DNA from: Paenibacillus glucanolyticus NBRC 15330
Lineage (GTDB): Bacteria; Bacillota; Bacilli; Paenibacillales; Paenibacillaceae
Direction of reading: 5' to 3'
Length of the DNA stretch: 64,000 nucleotides
Assembly: GCF_004000885.1 (NCBI RefSeq)
Contig: NZ_BIMC01000005.1
Location: 124,001-188,000, forward strand
Numbering within the stretch: position 1 is the first letter of the stretch; the number at the start of each line of letters is the position of its first letter. Positions 21,849 to 30,680 of this stretch are shown piece by piece. Position numbers and translations under genes: made by a program. Below the pieces are notes generated by a model. That model was not told the origin of the DNA, did no database searches, and saw only the letters and a program-made list of their open reading frames with translations.

Positions 21849-21953
21849 TTACCAGATAGGATTCCCGCCTCCACCCGGGTTGCTGGGACGAGTTGTGCCG
21901 AACTCCACTTTGCCTTGTGCCAAAATCTTGGGAGCCTCATACGTTTTTTTCAT
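21849..21953 (-). CDS. 34-residue candidate precursor peptide with lasso-type leader
   Basis: A strong AAGGAGGTG six bases before the ATG and a regulated promoter mark this as a real gene, though it is short. It begins MKKTYEAPKILAQG, which fits the RRE recognition pattern Y-x-x-P-x-L-x-x-x-G of lasso leaders with Ile for Leu. A threonine (T20) stands six residues after that glycine, as at the penultimate leader position. If cleavage follows T21 the core is RPSNPGGGGNPIW: four glycines, two asparagines, three prolines, a C-terminal Trp, one Ser and no Asp or Glu. A lasso macrolactam is therefore not possible with that core. It heads the HprK/PqqD/peptidase/exporter operon, 84 bp before the kinase gene. 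Confidence 0.82.
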   Translation of the reverse strand: MKKTYEAPKILAQGKVEFGTTRPSNPGGGGNPIW

Positions 21954-21978
21954 ACTTAACACCTCCTTCTTGAGGATT

Positions 21979-22007
21979 AGTTTATGATACAATATGTATC
22001 ATGTCAA
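21979..22007 (-). promoter_or_regulatory. Promoter of the peptide operon with operator in its spacer
   Basis: On the minus strand: TTGACA (22002-22007), a 17-bp spacer filled by GATACATATTGTATC (21986-22000), and TAAACT (21979-21984). The layout is base for base like that of the polysaccharide promoter. The leader to the peptide ATG is about 20 nt. Confidence 0.75.
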
Positions 22008-22016
22008 CTGATTATT

Positions 22017-22031
22017 GTTACACATCGTAAC
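22017..22031. promoter_or_regulatory. Auxiliary palindrome upstream of the peptide promoter
   Basis: GTTACACATCGTAAC is a perfect-arm palindrome (GTTAC/GTAAC) centred 31 bp from the promoter operator. The GTTAC half-site recurs in degenerate sites at 17348-17362 and 24376-24390. Confidence 0.4.
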
Positions 22032-22051
22032 TTGTAAATAGTAAAAAGAAC

Positions 22052-23113
22052 CTATCTGAAGATTTCACGTTTTCGGATCCACAATAATGGAAGATTCCAA
22101 ATCAGGAACCCTAGCTGGGACCAACGCTGCCCCCATGTATCGTGAACCGTAAATGCAGTCACAATTCGAAACCAGGAGTAACTGAAACCTTTACGACCCA
22201 GCATTACCTTGCGTGCTTTTTCAAGATTCCATCCAGGATACTTAAACTTGTAAGGAAGCATGGGCATCGGCTTCAACCTTTGAAGATGTGGAAGCATATC
22301 ATAAGCTAAAGACAAAGCAATCCATACCTTAGAAAGATTTCGATCTGCAGCGGCAACATCTAGTAATTCAGCATACTCGAGCCTGCTATCCATCACGTGA
22401 ATAAGGGTTGCTATATCTACAAAATATTTCATCGACATCATATGATGATTCATACCATGCAAGCATATATGATAGAAAGTGTGCAAGGGACTCAGCTCAT
22501 AGACATAATGGCAGCCACTCATTAAGGAAGCATCTCTCCACAAGCGCGAGACATCAGTATTCGTAAAATCTTCCCTGATAATATTCCAATGCAGTTCTAC
22601 GGTTAATGAGGGGAAACTGGCATTATTCAATGGTTTGACGTATTCTTCATGGAAATGGGTCGGATCGCCTGTCACTTTATCAAATCCAAGGCTGATCAAC
22701 AAATCGCTTGCCTGATGTAAGTCCTTCTTACCAACAAGCAAATCAATATCCGTCGTTCCACGAGCTGCAAGACCGCCGAAATAGCGTTCAGCAAGCTGTG
22801 TCCCTTTTAAAGGGATTACCTCTATACAGGACGCTTCGAAGGTCTGAAGTATCATTTTCAGTTCGGTTTTAATGAGAAAGTTCTGTATCAGGACAATATC
22901 TGCTTCAGAGCTTAACTTGAGCCGGACCTGTTCAGGTACTTGATGAGACAATCCTTTTTGTCGAAGCTCAGCGAACACCTGTGGGGCGATATCAAATAAA
23001 TCGATATCCATCATAAGGTTGACATATTGCATCTCATCAAGAGAGGGCAATCGTCCCTGATATAACTCATCAAGAAACGTAACCAGGACATCTTGGTTCT
23101 TCATTTCAGCCAT
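22052..23113 (-). CDS. Nucleotidyltransferase-family protein (PsmN-like, NTP_transf_5)
   Basis: This 353-residue protein has the minimal nucleotidyltransferase core: PLKGTQLAERYF (about 101-112) followed by RGTTDIDLLV (about 118-127), with the paired aspartates that bind metal. Relatives occur in lasso-type clusters with HprK-like kinases; in the pseudomycoidin cluster the PsmN protein was linked to adding hexose to the phosphorylated peptide. It overlaps the BY-kinase gene and may start at this ATG or three codons later, where ATGA overlaps the stop. It lies immediately upstream of the peptide promoter, so it belongs to the preceding transcript but likely to the same pathway. Confidence 0.85.
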   Translation of the reverse strand: MAEMKNQDVLVTFLDELYQGRLPSLDEMQYVNLMMDIDLFDIAPQVFAELRQKGLSHQVPEQVRLKLSSEADIVLIQNFLIKTELKMILQTFEASCIEVIPLKGTQLAERYFGGLAARGTTDIDLLVGKKDLHQASDLLISLGFDKVTGDPTHFHEEYVKPLNNASFPSLTVELHWNIIREDFTNTDVSRLWRDASLMSGCHYVYELSPLHTFYHICLHGMNHHMMSMKYFVDIATLIHVMDSRLEYAELLDVAAADRNLSKVWIALSLAYDMLPHLQRLKPMPMLPYKFKYPGWNLEKARKVMLGRKGFSYSWFRIVTAFTVHDTWGQRWSQLGFLIWNLPLLWIRKREIFR

Positions 23114-23790
23114 GTACTGCCATAATAAAGCTGTTCAGCTTCATTTTCGCGAATGGTGATATTGTTAAGCACTACCCCAAGAAGACGTGCCTTAACATGC
23201 TCGAGTTGAGCCTTTGCCTTTTTGACCTGGGATTTCTTTACTTTCCCCCCTAGCACAACTAAAACAACACCATCACACAAAGCGCTGACAATAAGCGCGT
23301 CACTGACTGCCAATACCGGAGGCGTATCAAACAAGATCATGTCATACTTCTGCTTGAGATCGTGGATTAACACTTGCATATTTTGAGAACCTAACATTTC
23401 GGAGGGGTTGTATGGAATAGAGCCTGAAGGAATAACGGAGAGATTAGGAACAGCAGTCTGTCGTATCACATCTTCAACATCCATCTGCTGGGCCAAAACA
23501 TTTGTTAATCCAGTTTCATTGGAAACGCCGAATACATGGTGTAACGATGGTTTGCGTAAATCTGCTTCGATTAATAATACATTTTTACCTTCATGAGCAT
23601 AGGCAACAGCCAGATTACTTACCGTTGTGGTTTTGCCTTCATTCATTTGGGCCGAAGCAACCATGATGACCCTTACTTGCTTGTCATGAACAGAAAATTG
23701 AATATTAGTCCGCAGTCCTCGATAAGATTCTGCTGCCGGAGATTTTGGATTAATGACGGTAACCAAGGGGTTTTTGTATTTTCTTGCCAT
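23101..23790 (-). CDS. Bacterial tyrosine kinase (CpsD/YwqD type)
   Basis: This BY-kinase controls polysaccharide assembly by autophosphorylation together with a Wzz-like modulator. The 229 residues show SYRGLRTNIQF, a Walker A ASAQMNEGKTTT (about 45-56), Walker A' VLLIEADLRKP with Glu in place of the common Asp, and Walker B ILFDTPP. The C-terminal tyrosine cluster is short, with only Y222 and Y223. GGTGAGG precedes the ATG. The cognate modulator lies some 6 kb downstream, separated by the peptide cassette, which is unusual because the pair is normally adjacent. Confidence 0.92.
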   Translation of the reverse strand: MARKYKNPLVTVINPKSPAAESYRGLRTNIQFSVHDKQVRVIMVASAQMNEGKTTTVSNLAVAYAHEGKNVLLIEADLRKPSLHHVFGVSNETGLTNVLAQQMDVEDVIRQTAVPNLSVIPSGSIPYNPSEMLGSQNMQVLIHDLKQKYDMILFDTPPVLAVSDALIVSALCDGVVLVVLGGKVKKSQVKKAKAQLEHVKARLLGVVLNNITIRENEAEQLYYGSTWLK

Positions 23791-23897
23791 ATTACCTCAC
23801 CTGCCTATTAAAATAGTCCGTTCTCTATGCATGAGTGCACGGATTTAAGGTAAAAGAACTAATGACCAAGCAACTCAAATATAGTAAAATGTCTGTA

Positions 23898-24308
23898 TCA
23901 CTGTATGATTAGCTTTTTATTATATTGGCCTTGCGAACTATGTATGTAATTTCTATAAACGGAGTGATTTAGCGCCATATGACTACTGATCATTCGGTTA
24001 AGCATTCCTGTTATCCGTGCTTTTTGATCGCGGTCTGTACATATTTCAACCTGATATAACTGATAATCATGTAAATGCTCTTGAATCTGGATCCTGCCAA
24101 AAACTTGAATATGATCATAAGTGTCATCAATTTCGTAGCTTAGTTTTATCTTAGGACTTATCGGGATGTCCCAGGGACACAGGAAAACAAGCTTCTCCGG
24201 GCTAAGCTCAACCGGAGTTACATTGTGGCTTCTGCCGTGCACACTCAGTGCGCCAATTTCCATGACTCTAATCCCAAGCGTTATAAGATGCTTCGTTTCA
24301 CTTGACAT
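23898..24308 (-). CDS. PilZ-like domain protein (degenerate)
   Basis: This 136-residue protein has a beta-rich pattern like PilZ: VELSPEKLVFLCPWDIPISPKIKLSYEI, then a run ending with the RITGMLNRMI helix. The RxxxR motif that binds c-di-GMP in classical PilZ domains is not visible, so it may not bind the nucleotide. It is the first gene after the regulated promoter and is followed by the BY-kinase and the nucleotidyltransferase. A role in adjusting polysaccharide output is suggested by context. The domain call is by pattern only. Confidence 0.6.
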   Translation of the reverse strand: MSSETKHLITLGIRVMEIGALSVHGRSHNVTPVELSPEKLVFLCPWDIPISPKIKLSYEIDDTYDHIQVFGRIQIQEHLHDYQLYQVEICTDRDQKARITGMLNRMISSHMALNHSVYRNYIHSSQGQYNKKLIIQ

Positions 24309-24375
24309 CAGGAATTTAATTCGCTCCTTTATTTCTATAAATTCTGGTATGGGACATTTTATCCATGGATAAAAT

Positions 24376-24390
24376 GATACTAAGTGTTAC
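24376..24390. promoter_or_regulatory. Degenerate regulon palindrome in the PilZ-like leader
   Basis: GATACTAAGTGTTAC has one perfect half-site and one GTTAC variant, centred 32 bp from the next operator on the right. It lies between the start point and the PilZ-like gene. Confidence 0.45.
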
Positions 24391-24395
24391 TTCTT

Positions 24396-24424
24396 TTGAA
24401 TTATCCGGATACATTATGTATCAT
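24396..24424 (+). promoter_or_regulatory. Candidate promoter of the XRE regulator gene, overlapped by an operator
   Basis: On the plus strand: TTGAAT (24396-24401), a 17-bp spacer and TATCAT (24419-24424). The palindrome GATACATTATGTATC (24408-24422) covers the -10 box. The same site is the downstream operator of the divergent PilZ-like promoter, so the regulator probably controls itself. Confidence 0.5.
24408..24422. promoter_or_regulatory. Regulon palindrome between divergent genes
   Basis: GATACATTATGTATC is centred 35 bp from the copy in the PilZ-like promoter, the same spacing as the pair in front of the polysaccharide operon. Confidence 0.72.
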
Positions 24425-24435
24425 TTTATTTTCCA

Positions 24436-24464
24436 ATTTTACGATACATATTGTATCAAGTCAA
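24436..24464 (-). promoter_or_regulatory. Promoter of the PilZ-like / BY-kinase / nucleotidyltransferase operon with operator in its spacer
   Basis: On the minus strand: TTGACT (24459-24464), a 17-bp spacer filled by GATACAATATGTATC (24443-24457), and TAAAAT (24436-24441). This is the third promoter in the window with this layout. The leader before the ATG is about 120 nt and carries two more sites. Confidence 0.72.
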
Positions 24465-24636
24465 CAGGAAAATCGTCAGTTTCTACCTCCTGTGTGTGAA
24501 ATTAGCATGTTTCGTAAAGGTACAACCTCTCAGGATAAGACTGAGTTAAAGTACCTTAGGCTGATTGATATAAATTTTGGACAAATTTATTTTTTTACAC
24601 AACAGGTATTGCCAGCAATTGAAAGGGGGATCTAGC

Positions 24637-25005
24637 ATGAACTACGGAGTACGAATTTCAGAACTACGTGAACAGCGCGGGTGGACTCAGGAAGAACTCG
24701 CTACCTCTGTCGGCATTACTCGTGCTGCACTATCCCATTATGAGAAAAACCGGCGCAAACCGGATTTCGAAACATTGACCCGCCTGGCAGACCTCTTTGA
24801 CGTATCGATAGATTATCTAATCGGGAGAACGGCACAGGAGAAAGCGGTGCTTGATCCGGAGGTTCGATCATTTGTGGACGGACTTGAACTCTCGGATCAA
24901 GACCTGCTGGAGCGATTCAATCTCACGGTGGATGGTCGCAAGCTAACGGAAGAGGAAGCCAGACGGTTTATTGCATTTGTTCGCATGGAACGGTCTATGA
25001 AGTAA
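24637..25005 (+). CDS. XRE-family transcriptional regulator, probable master repressor of the locus
   Basis: This 122-residue protein has an N-terminal helix-turn-helix (about 5-62, with WTQEELATSVGITRAALSHYE) and a C-terminal helical region (about 75-122) probably for oligomerisation, a size and layout like SinR/SlrR. The ATG at 24637 has GGGGG six to seven bases upstream; an in-frame ATG 20 codons earlier has no site. It is divergent from the PilZ-like operon and its own promoter carries the palindrome found at all regulated promoters here. That it binds GATACAnnnTGTATC is inferred from this layout. What relieves repression is not visible. Confidence 0.88.
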   Translation: MNYGVRISELREQRGWTQEELATSVGITRAALSHYEKNRRKPDFETLTRLADLFDVSIDYLIGRTAQEKAVLDPEVRSFVDGLELSDQDLLERFNLTVDGRKLTEEEARRFIAFVRMERSMK

Positions 25006-25025
25006 TCATGGCAACGAATAATGGA

Positions 25026-25074
25026 AATCCCCGATAATCACTGATGAGAAGTTCTCAGTGATATCGGGGATTTT
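25026..25074 (+). terminator. Terminator of the XRE gene
   Basis: A long stem pairs AATCCCCGAT with ATCGGGGATT and ATCACTGA with TCAGTGAT, with one bulged A, followed by TTTT. It starts 20 bp after the stop and may also serve the small minus-strand gene that follows. Confidence 0.75.
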
Positions 25075-25108
25075 CACTAATTGTCATGTATAAGTGATGA
25101 CAAATGAT

Positions 25109-25255
25109 TTAATCTTTATGAAGTTCCTCCGTTTGCAGCCATTTATCAGGATGGATTCCCATTTGAGTCATGAGCTTATAGATGTCTATATTCGTCTTCT
25201 GCTGGTCAAGCTGCTGCTCGGTGCTTCCAGAGCCTCTCTCCTTGTCCACACTCAT
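25109..25255 (-). CDS. Small orphan protein, 48 aa
   Basis: This hydrophilic 48-residue frame begins MSVDKERGSGSTEQQLDQQK and has a helical middle. GAGG stands about eleven bases before the ATG, and a TATAAT lies at 25385-25390 without a clear -35 box. I recognise no family. It is convergent with the XRE gene. Codon composition looks coding, but the evidence is weak. Confidence 0.4.
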   Translation of the reverse strand: MSVDKERGSGSTEQQLDQQKTNIDIYKLMTQMGIHPDKWLQTEELHKD

Positions 25256-25593
25256 TTCCACAACTACCTCGCTTATCTATAATTTCCTCTCCATCCCCAA
25301 CTCCGCAAACTCGTTGTCATTATTTCTCATCCGTACAAAAACTTACTCGCTAAACCAATTTACTCACCAAACTTACTTACCAATATTATAGCGAATGTAT
25401 TCACACGATACTGTCGTCTTGTGGAACCATTGTCCTATGCTTCGGGTTCTAATTTTGTCGAATTTTATATGGGGAGATGATGTCACATATTTTAGATTAT
25501 TGATGATTTCGATTGTATCTTATTTATATATAAAAAAACCACATTGGATTCATTTAAGAATACAATGTGGTTTGACGCAACTTGAGCCCGGTT
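25256..25593. other. AT-rich intergenic stretch
   Basis: Only the gltB terminator and a possible -10 box for the 48-aa gene are seen. Short GAGTAA/GTAAGT repeats occur around 25335-25380 without a clear meaning. Confidence 0.5.
25530..25573 (-). terminator. Terminator of gltB
   Basis: On the minus strand AAACCACATTG pairs with CAATGTGGTTT across a 16-nt loop, followed by a run of T. Confidence 0.85.
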
Positions 25594-28500
25594 CTAGTTC
25601 CCTGTACGAGCCAGTTCTTTCATATTTGCCTCAAATGCAGCGAGGAGCGCCGCTTCGCCTGTCAGGCCTTGGTCTTGAACCTTCTCGATATGCAGCAGCA
25701 TCCGTTTATAATCCTTCGGAATGATACGAACAAAGCGGCTTAGCGCCTGATCCCAATCCGCAAGAATTTGCTGTGCCGGCGCACTGCCGGTATACCGCTC
25801 ATGCTGCTGAACCAGACGAAGGAGTGCTTCCGCTTCTGATGTTTCCTCTACACGCTCGAGGAGCACCATTTCCAGGTTGCAGCGATCTACAAAAGTACCT
25901 TCCGGATCATAGACGTATGCAACGCCGCCGGACATGCCCGCTGCAAAGTTGCGCCCGGTTTCCCCGAGAACAACCACCCGGCCGCCCGTCATATATTCGC
26001 AGCCATGATCGCCGACACCTTCAACCACGATGTTCGCACCCGAGTTACGAACGGCAAAGCGCTCGCCCGCGATGCCTCTTACGTAGGCTTCGCCTCCTGT
26101 AGCACCGTAGAATGCGGTATTACCCGCAATGATGTTCTCTTCTGCTTTGAAGGTCGCTTTCGGTGAAGGCTTCACGATCAGCTTGCCACCGGAAAGTCCT
26201 TTACCAATATAGTCATTGGCGTCCCCTTCTACCGTCAGGGTCATCCCTTTCGGCACAAATGCACCAAAGCTCTGACCAGCGGAACCAATGAAGCTGAATT
26301 GAATCGTATCTTCCGGCAGTCCCGCAGCACCGTATTTACGTGTCACTTCACTGCCCAGAATAGTACCAACCGCACGATCCACATTCGTGATCGGGAACGT
26401 ACCTTCAACAGCTGCTCCCGATTCCAATGCAGGTGCAGCGCTGCTCAGCAGAGAGCGCATATCCAGCGTTTCTTCCAGACCATGATTCTGCCTTTGCGTG
26501 CGGAAGCGTGTGCTGCCTTCCGGAAGCTCCGGCGTATACAGAAGTGCGGAAATATCCACGCCTTTCTTCTTCCAGTGATAATCGGCTTGAACGGCATCCA
26601 GGCAATCGGTGCGTCCGATCATATCATCAATGGTACGGAAGCCAAGCTCCGCCATAAGTTCTCGCAAGTCTTCAGCAACAAAACGCATAAAGTTGACCAC
26701 ATGCTCCGGATCGCCCGTAAAGTTCTTGCGCAGCTCCGGATTTTGCGTGGCTACGCCAACCGGACAAGTATCCATTTGGCATACACGCATCATGATACAG
26801 CCGATGGCAACCAGTGGTGCAGTCGAGAATCCATACTCTTCGGCTCCAAGCAGCGCCGCCACAACCAAATCGCGTCCGTTCAGCATTTTGCCATCGGTTT
26901 CAAGCACAACACGGTCACGCAGATTGTTCATGATGAGGGTCTGATGCGTTTCGGCAAGTCCAAGCTCCCACGGCATACCGGCATGGCGAATGGAGCCTTG
27001 CGGTGAAGCGCCTGTACCGCCATCGTAACCGCTAATCAAAATAATATCTGCACGGCCCTTCGCAACACCTGCTGCAATGGTACCTACACCGACCTCGGAT
27101 ACAAGCTTCACGTTGATATCCGCACGTGGATTCGAGTTCTTCAGATCATAGATGAGCTCTGCCAAATCCTCAATGGAGTAGATATCGTGATGCGGTGGTG
27201 GCGAGATCAAGCCTACACCCGGCGTTGATCCCCGAACCTCAGCTACCCAAGGATACACTTTACGTCCCGGCAGCTGTCCGCCTTCACCCGGCTTCGCCCC
27301 CTGCGCCATCTTGATCTGGATTTCGTCTGCGTTAACCAGATAGTTGGAGGTTACGCCGAATCTTCCCGAAGCAACCTGCTTGATGGCACTGCGGCGGGAA
27401 TCGCCGTTAGCATCCGGCACATAACGTCCCGGATCTTCTCCGCCTTCGCCCGTATTACTCTTGCCGCCGATGCGGTTCATCCCGATTGCAAGACTCTCAT
27501 GCGCTTCCTTACTGATGGAGCCGAAGGACATCGCACCGGTCTTAAAACGCCGCATAATGGAGGCTGCAGATTCAACCTCATCCAGCGGAACCGGTTCGCC
27601 GACCGGCTTGATTTTCAAGAGGGAACGCAGTGTCAGATGCTGCTCATTCTCACCCTGTACAAGCTCGGCATACTTCTTGTATGTTGCATAATCATTCGTC
27701 CGAACAGCCTGCTGCAGTAGATGGATCGTTCTCGGGTTGAACAAATGCTCTTCCCCGTCTGCTCTCCATTGATACTCGCCGGCTGAGTCCAGCACTTTAT
27801 CATTGCCATCTTTATCGGTAAAGGCACGGTCGTGGTGGGCCAGCGCTTCCTTGGCCACTTCCTCCAGGCCGATGCCGCCAATACGGGATGGTGTACGTGT
27901 GAAATAACTTTCCACGAAATCTTCCTTCAGGCCGACAGCCTCGAAGATCTGAGCGCCACGGTAGGACTGGATTGTAGAAATCCCCATCTTCGACAGGACT
28001 TTAACAACGCTCTTGCTTGCTGCTTTAATGTAGTTCTTCACAGCCTTCTCATGTGAAATGCCGCGCAGCATGCCTTCCTGAATCATATCGTCCAGCGTTT
28101 CGAACGCGAGGTACGGATTGACCGCACTCACACCGTAACCGAGCAGCAGCGCGTAATGATGCACTTCGCGCGGCTCACCGGATTCGAGCAGGATAGCCAC
28201 CTTCGTCCGGGTTCCTTGACGGATCAGGTGGTGATGGAGCGACGAGACGGCGAGCAGCGAAGGAATCGCAGCATTGTCTTTGTCCACACCCCGGTCCGAT
28301 AGGATCAGAATGTTATGGCCCTTGGCAATCACTCGATCCGCTGCCTCGCACAGCGTATTGATTGCTTTGCGCAGACCTTCAGCCCCTTCCGCTGGCGGGA
28401 AGAAGATCGGAATCGTCATGGATTTGAAACCGGGACGGCGAACATGGCGCAGCTTCGCAAATTCTTCATTGGACAGCACCGGCGAATCCAGGCGGATGTG

Positions 28501-30189
28501 GCGGCAGCTTTCCGGTTCCGGCTTCAGCAGGTTGCGCTCCGGACCGATGGTCGTTGCGGTTGAAGTCACCAGTTCTTCGCGAATCGCATCGATCGGCGGG
28601 TTGGTAACCTGGGCAAACATCTGCTTGAAGTAGTTGAACAGCCGCTGCGGCCGGTCGGACAACACCGCAAGCGGTGCATCGTAACCCATGGACGCTATGG
28701 CTTCCGCGCCGGTGATCGCCATCGGCTCCAGCACTTTGCGCAGCTCCTCATAAGTGTAGCCGAACGCTTGCTGGAGCTGGCGCACATTCTCGTGCTTCGG
28801 ATCCGGCAGTTCCGGCGCTTCAGGAAGATCATGAAGCTCTACCAGATGCTCATCCAGCCAATCCGAGTAAGGAAGCTCGGCTGCAATGCTGGCCTTGACC
28901 TCTTCGTCGGAGATGATGCGGCCTTCCTTCGTATCAACAAGCAGCATCCGTCCTGGACGCAAGCGGTCCTTGTACAACACATTTTCCGGCGGAACATCGA
29001 GCACGCCCGCTTCGGAGGACAGGATGATCAGATCATCCTTGGTCACATAATACCGGGATGGACGCAGTCCGTTCCGGTCCAGGGTAGCCCCGATCTGGAC
29101 TCCGTCAGTGAACGCCATGGCTGCTGGACCGTCCCATGGTTCCATCAGCGTGCTGTGATATTCGTAGAATGCCTTTTTGGTTTTATCCATGCTCTCATGA
29201 TTGCTCCATGGCTCGGGAACCATCATCATAGCCACATGCGGCAGGGAACGACCACTGAGATACAGGAATTCAAATGTATTATCAAACATACCGGTATCGG
29301 AACCGTCCGGATTGATTACAGGTTTCACCTTCTCGAGGTCGCTTCCGAACAGCTCATGCTCGAACAGCGACTGGCGTGCGTGCATCCAGTTCACATTACC
29401 GCGCAGCGTGTTAATCTCGCCGTTGTGAATCATGAATCGGTACGGATGCGCCCGTTCCCAGCTCGGGAAGGTGTTCGTGCTGAAACGGGAGTGAATCAGC
29501 GCGATTGCGGATTCCAGTCCTTCTTCCTGGAGGTCAAGGTAGAACTCCCCGACCTGTTCCGTCGTCAGCATGCCTTTGTATACGATTTTGCGGCAGGAAA
29601 GACTGGATACATAGAAGCTGTCGCCCTCGGGCTTGCCGCTGTAACGGATAGCCAGCTCGGCACGACGACGGATGACATACAGCTTGCGCTCGAACGCAAG
29701 ATCATCCTGAATGTCGGCGCTGCGTCCAATGAACACTTGGCGAACATACGGCTTTGCCGCTTTTGCGGACTTGCCGAGCATTTCATCGCTGGTTGGCACA
29801 TCGCGAAACCCGATCAGGGTCTGACCTTCCTCAGCAATAATGGAAGCCAACTGGTCCTCATGTGCCGTGCGAACGGCAGGATCATGGGAAAGGAACAGCA
29901 TGCCCGCACCATAGTGCCCAGCCTCGGGGAGCTCAAAGCCCAGTTTGGCCGCTTCTGCGGAGAAAAAAGAATGAGGAATCTGCAACATAATCCCAGCGCC
30001 GTCACCGGAGTTCGGCTCGCTGCCCTGACCGCCGCGATGCTCCATATTGGCAAGCATAGTCAGCGCGCTGCTGACGATTTCGTGGGATGGCTTACCCTTG
30101 ATATGGGCAACGAAACCCATACCGCAAGCATCTTTTTCAAACTGCGGATCATAGAGGCCCTGTTTCTGGGGAAAATCAGTATGTTTCAT
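25594..30189 (-). CDS. gltB: Glutamate synthase large subunit
   Basis: This enzyme makes glutamate from 2-oxoglutarate and the amide of glutamine. The 1531 residues are full length: a short propeptide and the glutaminase N-terminal Cys22 in DACGMGFV, central domain, FMN-binding synthase domain with [11 protein letters not shown], the cysteines CxxxxxCxxxxC around residue 1133 for the 3Fe-4S cluster, and the C-terminal GXGXG beta-helix. The ATG at 30187-30189 follows AAAGG; a TTG three codons earlier was rejected. No gltD follows: the next element is a terminator, so the small subunit must be encoded elsewhere or another donor is used. Confidence 0.97.
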   Translation of the reverse strand: MKHTDFPQKQGLYDPQFEKDACGMGFVAHIKGKPSHEIVSSALTMLANMEHRGGQGSEPNSGDGAGIMLQIPHSFFSAEAAKLGFELPEAGHYGAGMLFLSHDPAVRTAHEDQLASIIAEEGQTLIGFRDVPTSDEMLGKSAKAAKPYVRQVFIGRSADIQDDLAFERKLYVIRRRAELAIRYSGKPEGDSFYVSSLSCRKIVYKGMLTTEQVGEFYLDLQEEGLESAIALIHSRFSTNTFPSWERAHPYRFMIHNGEINTLRGNVNWMHARQSLFEHELFGSDLEKVKPVINPDGSDTGMFDNTFEFLYLSGRSLPHVAMMMVPEPWSNHESMDKTKKAFYEYHSTLMEPWDGPAAMAFTDGVQIGATLDRNGLRPSRYYVTKDDLIILSSEAGVLDVPPENVLYKDRLRPGRMLLVDTKEGRIISDEEVKASIAAELPYSDWLDEHLVELHDLPEAPELPDPKHENVRQLQQAFGYTYEELRKVLEPMAITGAEAIASMGYDAPLAVLSDRPQRLFNYFKQMFAQVTNPPIDAIREELVTSTATTIGPERNLLKPEPESCRHIRLDSPVLSNEEFAKLRHVRRPGFKSMTIPIFFPPAEGAEGLRKAINTLCEAADRVIAKGHNILILSDRGVDKDNAAIPSLLAVSSLHHHLIRQGTRTKVAILLESGEPREVHHYALLLGYGVSAVNPYLAFETLDDMIQEGMLRGISHEKAVKNYIKAASKSVVKVLSKMGISTIQSYRGAQIFEAVGLKEDFVESYFTRTPSRIGGIGLEEVAKEALAHHDRAFTDKDGNDKVLDSAGEYQWRADGEEHLFNPRTIHLLQQAVRTNDYATYKKYAELVQGENEQHLTLRSLLKIKPVGEPVPLDEVESAASIMRRFKTGAMSFGSISKEAHESLAIGMNRIGGKSNTGEGGEDPGRYVPDANGDSRRSAIKQVASGRFGVTSNYLVNADEIQIKMAQGAKPGEGGQLPGRKVYPWVAEVRGSTPGVGLISPPPHHDIYSIEDLAELIYDLKNSNPRADINVKLVSEVGVGTIAAGVAKGRADIILISGYDGGTGASPQGSIRHAGMPWELGLAETHQTLIMNNLRDRVVLETDGKMLNGRDLVVAALLGAEEYGFSTAPLVAIGCIMMRVCQMDTCPVGVATQNPELRKNFTGDPEHVVNFMRFVAEDLRELMAELGFRTIDDMIGRTDCLDAVQADYHWKKKGVDISALLYTPELPEGSTRFRTQRQNHGLEETLDMRSLLSSAAPALESGAAVEGTFPITNVDRAVGTILGSEVTRKYGAAGLPEDTIQFSFIGSAGQSFGAFVPKGMTLTVEGDANDYIGKGLSGGKLIVKPSPKATFKAEENIIAGNTAFYGATGGEAYVRGIAGERFAVRNSGANIVVEGVGDHGCEYMTGGRVVVLGETGRNFAAGMSGGVAYVYDPEGTFVDRCNLEMVLLERVEETSEAEALLRLVQQHERYTGSAPAQQILADWDQALSRFVRIIPKDYKRMLLHIEKVQDQGLTGEAALLAAFEANMKELARTGN

Positions 30190-30252
30190 AAGATGCAACC
30201 TTTCTTTTTATAGAATAAAAAACTGCTGATCAATAACAGAAAAAACATAAAG

Positions 30253-30310
30253 GTTGGACATCAATCCTCACCTGCAGTGGACACACTGTCTTGAGGTGAT
30301 GCAGTATTGT
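30253..30310 (-). other. Structured leader before gltB
   Basis: In the 170-nt leader CAGTG pairs with CACTG, TCACCT with AGGTGA and CATCA with TGATG, giving one imperfect nested hairpin. No T-tract follows, so it is not a simple terminator. Its role is unknown. Confidence 0.35.
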
Positions 30311-30365
30311 GCAAAAGCGCCAAAGGTTGACATTTACCTAACACGTAGATTAATTAGTTCTATAT

Positions 30366-30394
30366 ATTTTATCACCCTCATACAATGCAGGCAA
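30366..30394 (-). promoter_or_regulatory. Candidate gltB promoter
   Basis: TTGCCT (30389-30394), a 17-bp spacer and TAAAAT (30366-30371) on the minus strand give a leader of about 170 nt. Confidence 0.45.
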
Positions 30395-30680
30395 TTCAAA
30401 GTTTTTATGAATTTGATAAGAATTGTTTTTGTGAGAGTAATCACAATAGATCGCTTATTTTTATGTAGAATAGTGCAAAAAAACATGCAAATAAAACATT
30501 CCGAACAGGTCGATGTATTGACTTTTTTTGCAAAATGAATATATTCGGTTCAGCTTTGCCATTCCCCATTCTACCGAAATCAGACTTCACGGATCTGCTC
30601 GGACCAAAAACCTCGTCCAAATGGATCCGTCTTTAGAGCGTGCTCAAGTATACATTGCCAAGCTCATCTGGTCATAAAAA

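Noticed and set aside
21849-21953. Calling the 34-residue peptide a lasso peptide outright
   Set aside because: The leader fits, but the core has no Asp/Glu at ring positions 7-9 and neither the cyclase nor the B2 protease is encoded in the window.
22017-22031. GTTAC/GTAAC hairpin as a terminator of the kinase operon
   Set aside because: The stem is only five pairs and no T-run follows on the minus strand, so it fits an operator better.
28768-30213. Long plus-strand frame (481 aa) opposite gltB
   Set aside because: It lies wholly antisense to a complete glutamate synthase with all motifs; its translation shows no recognisable domain and no ribosome-binding site.
30190-30365. T-box or known riboswitch before gltB
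   Set aside because: No T-box consensus, no terminator/antiterminator pair and no known aptamer pattern could be recognised.
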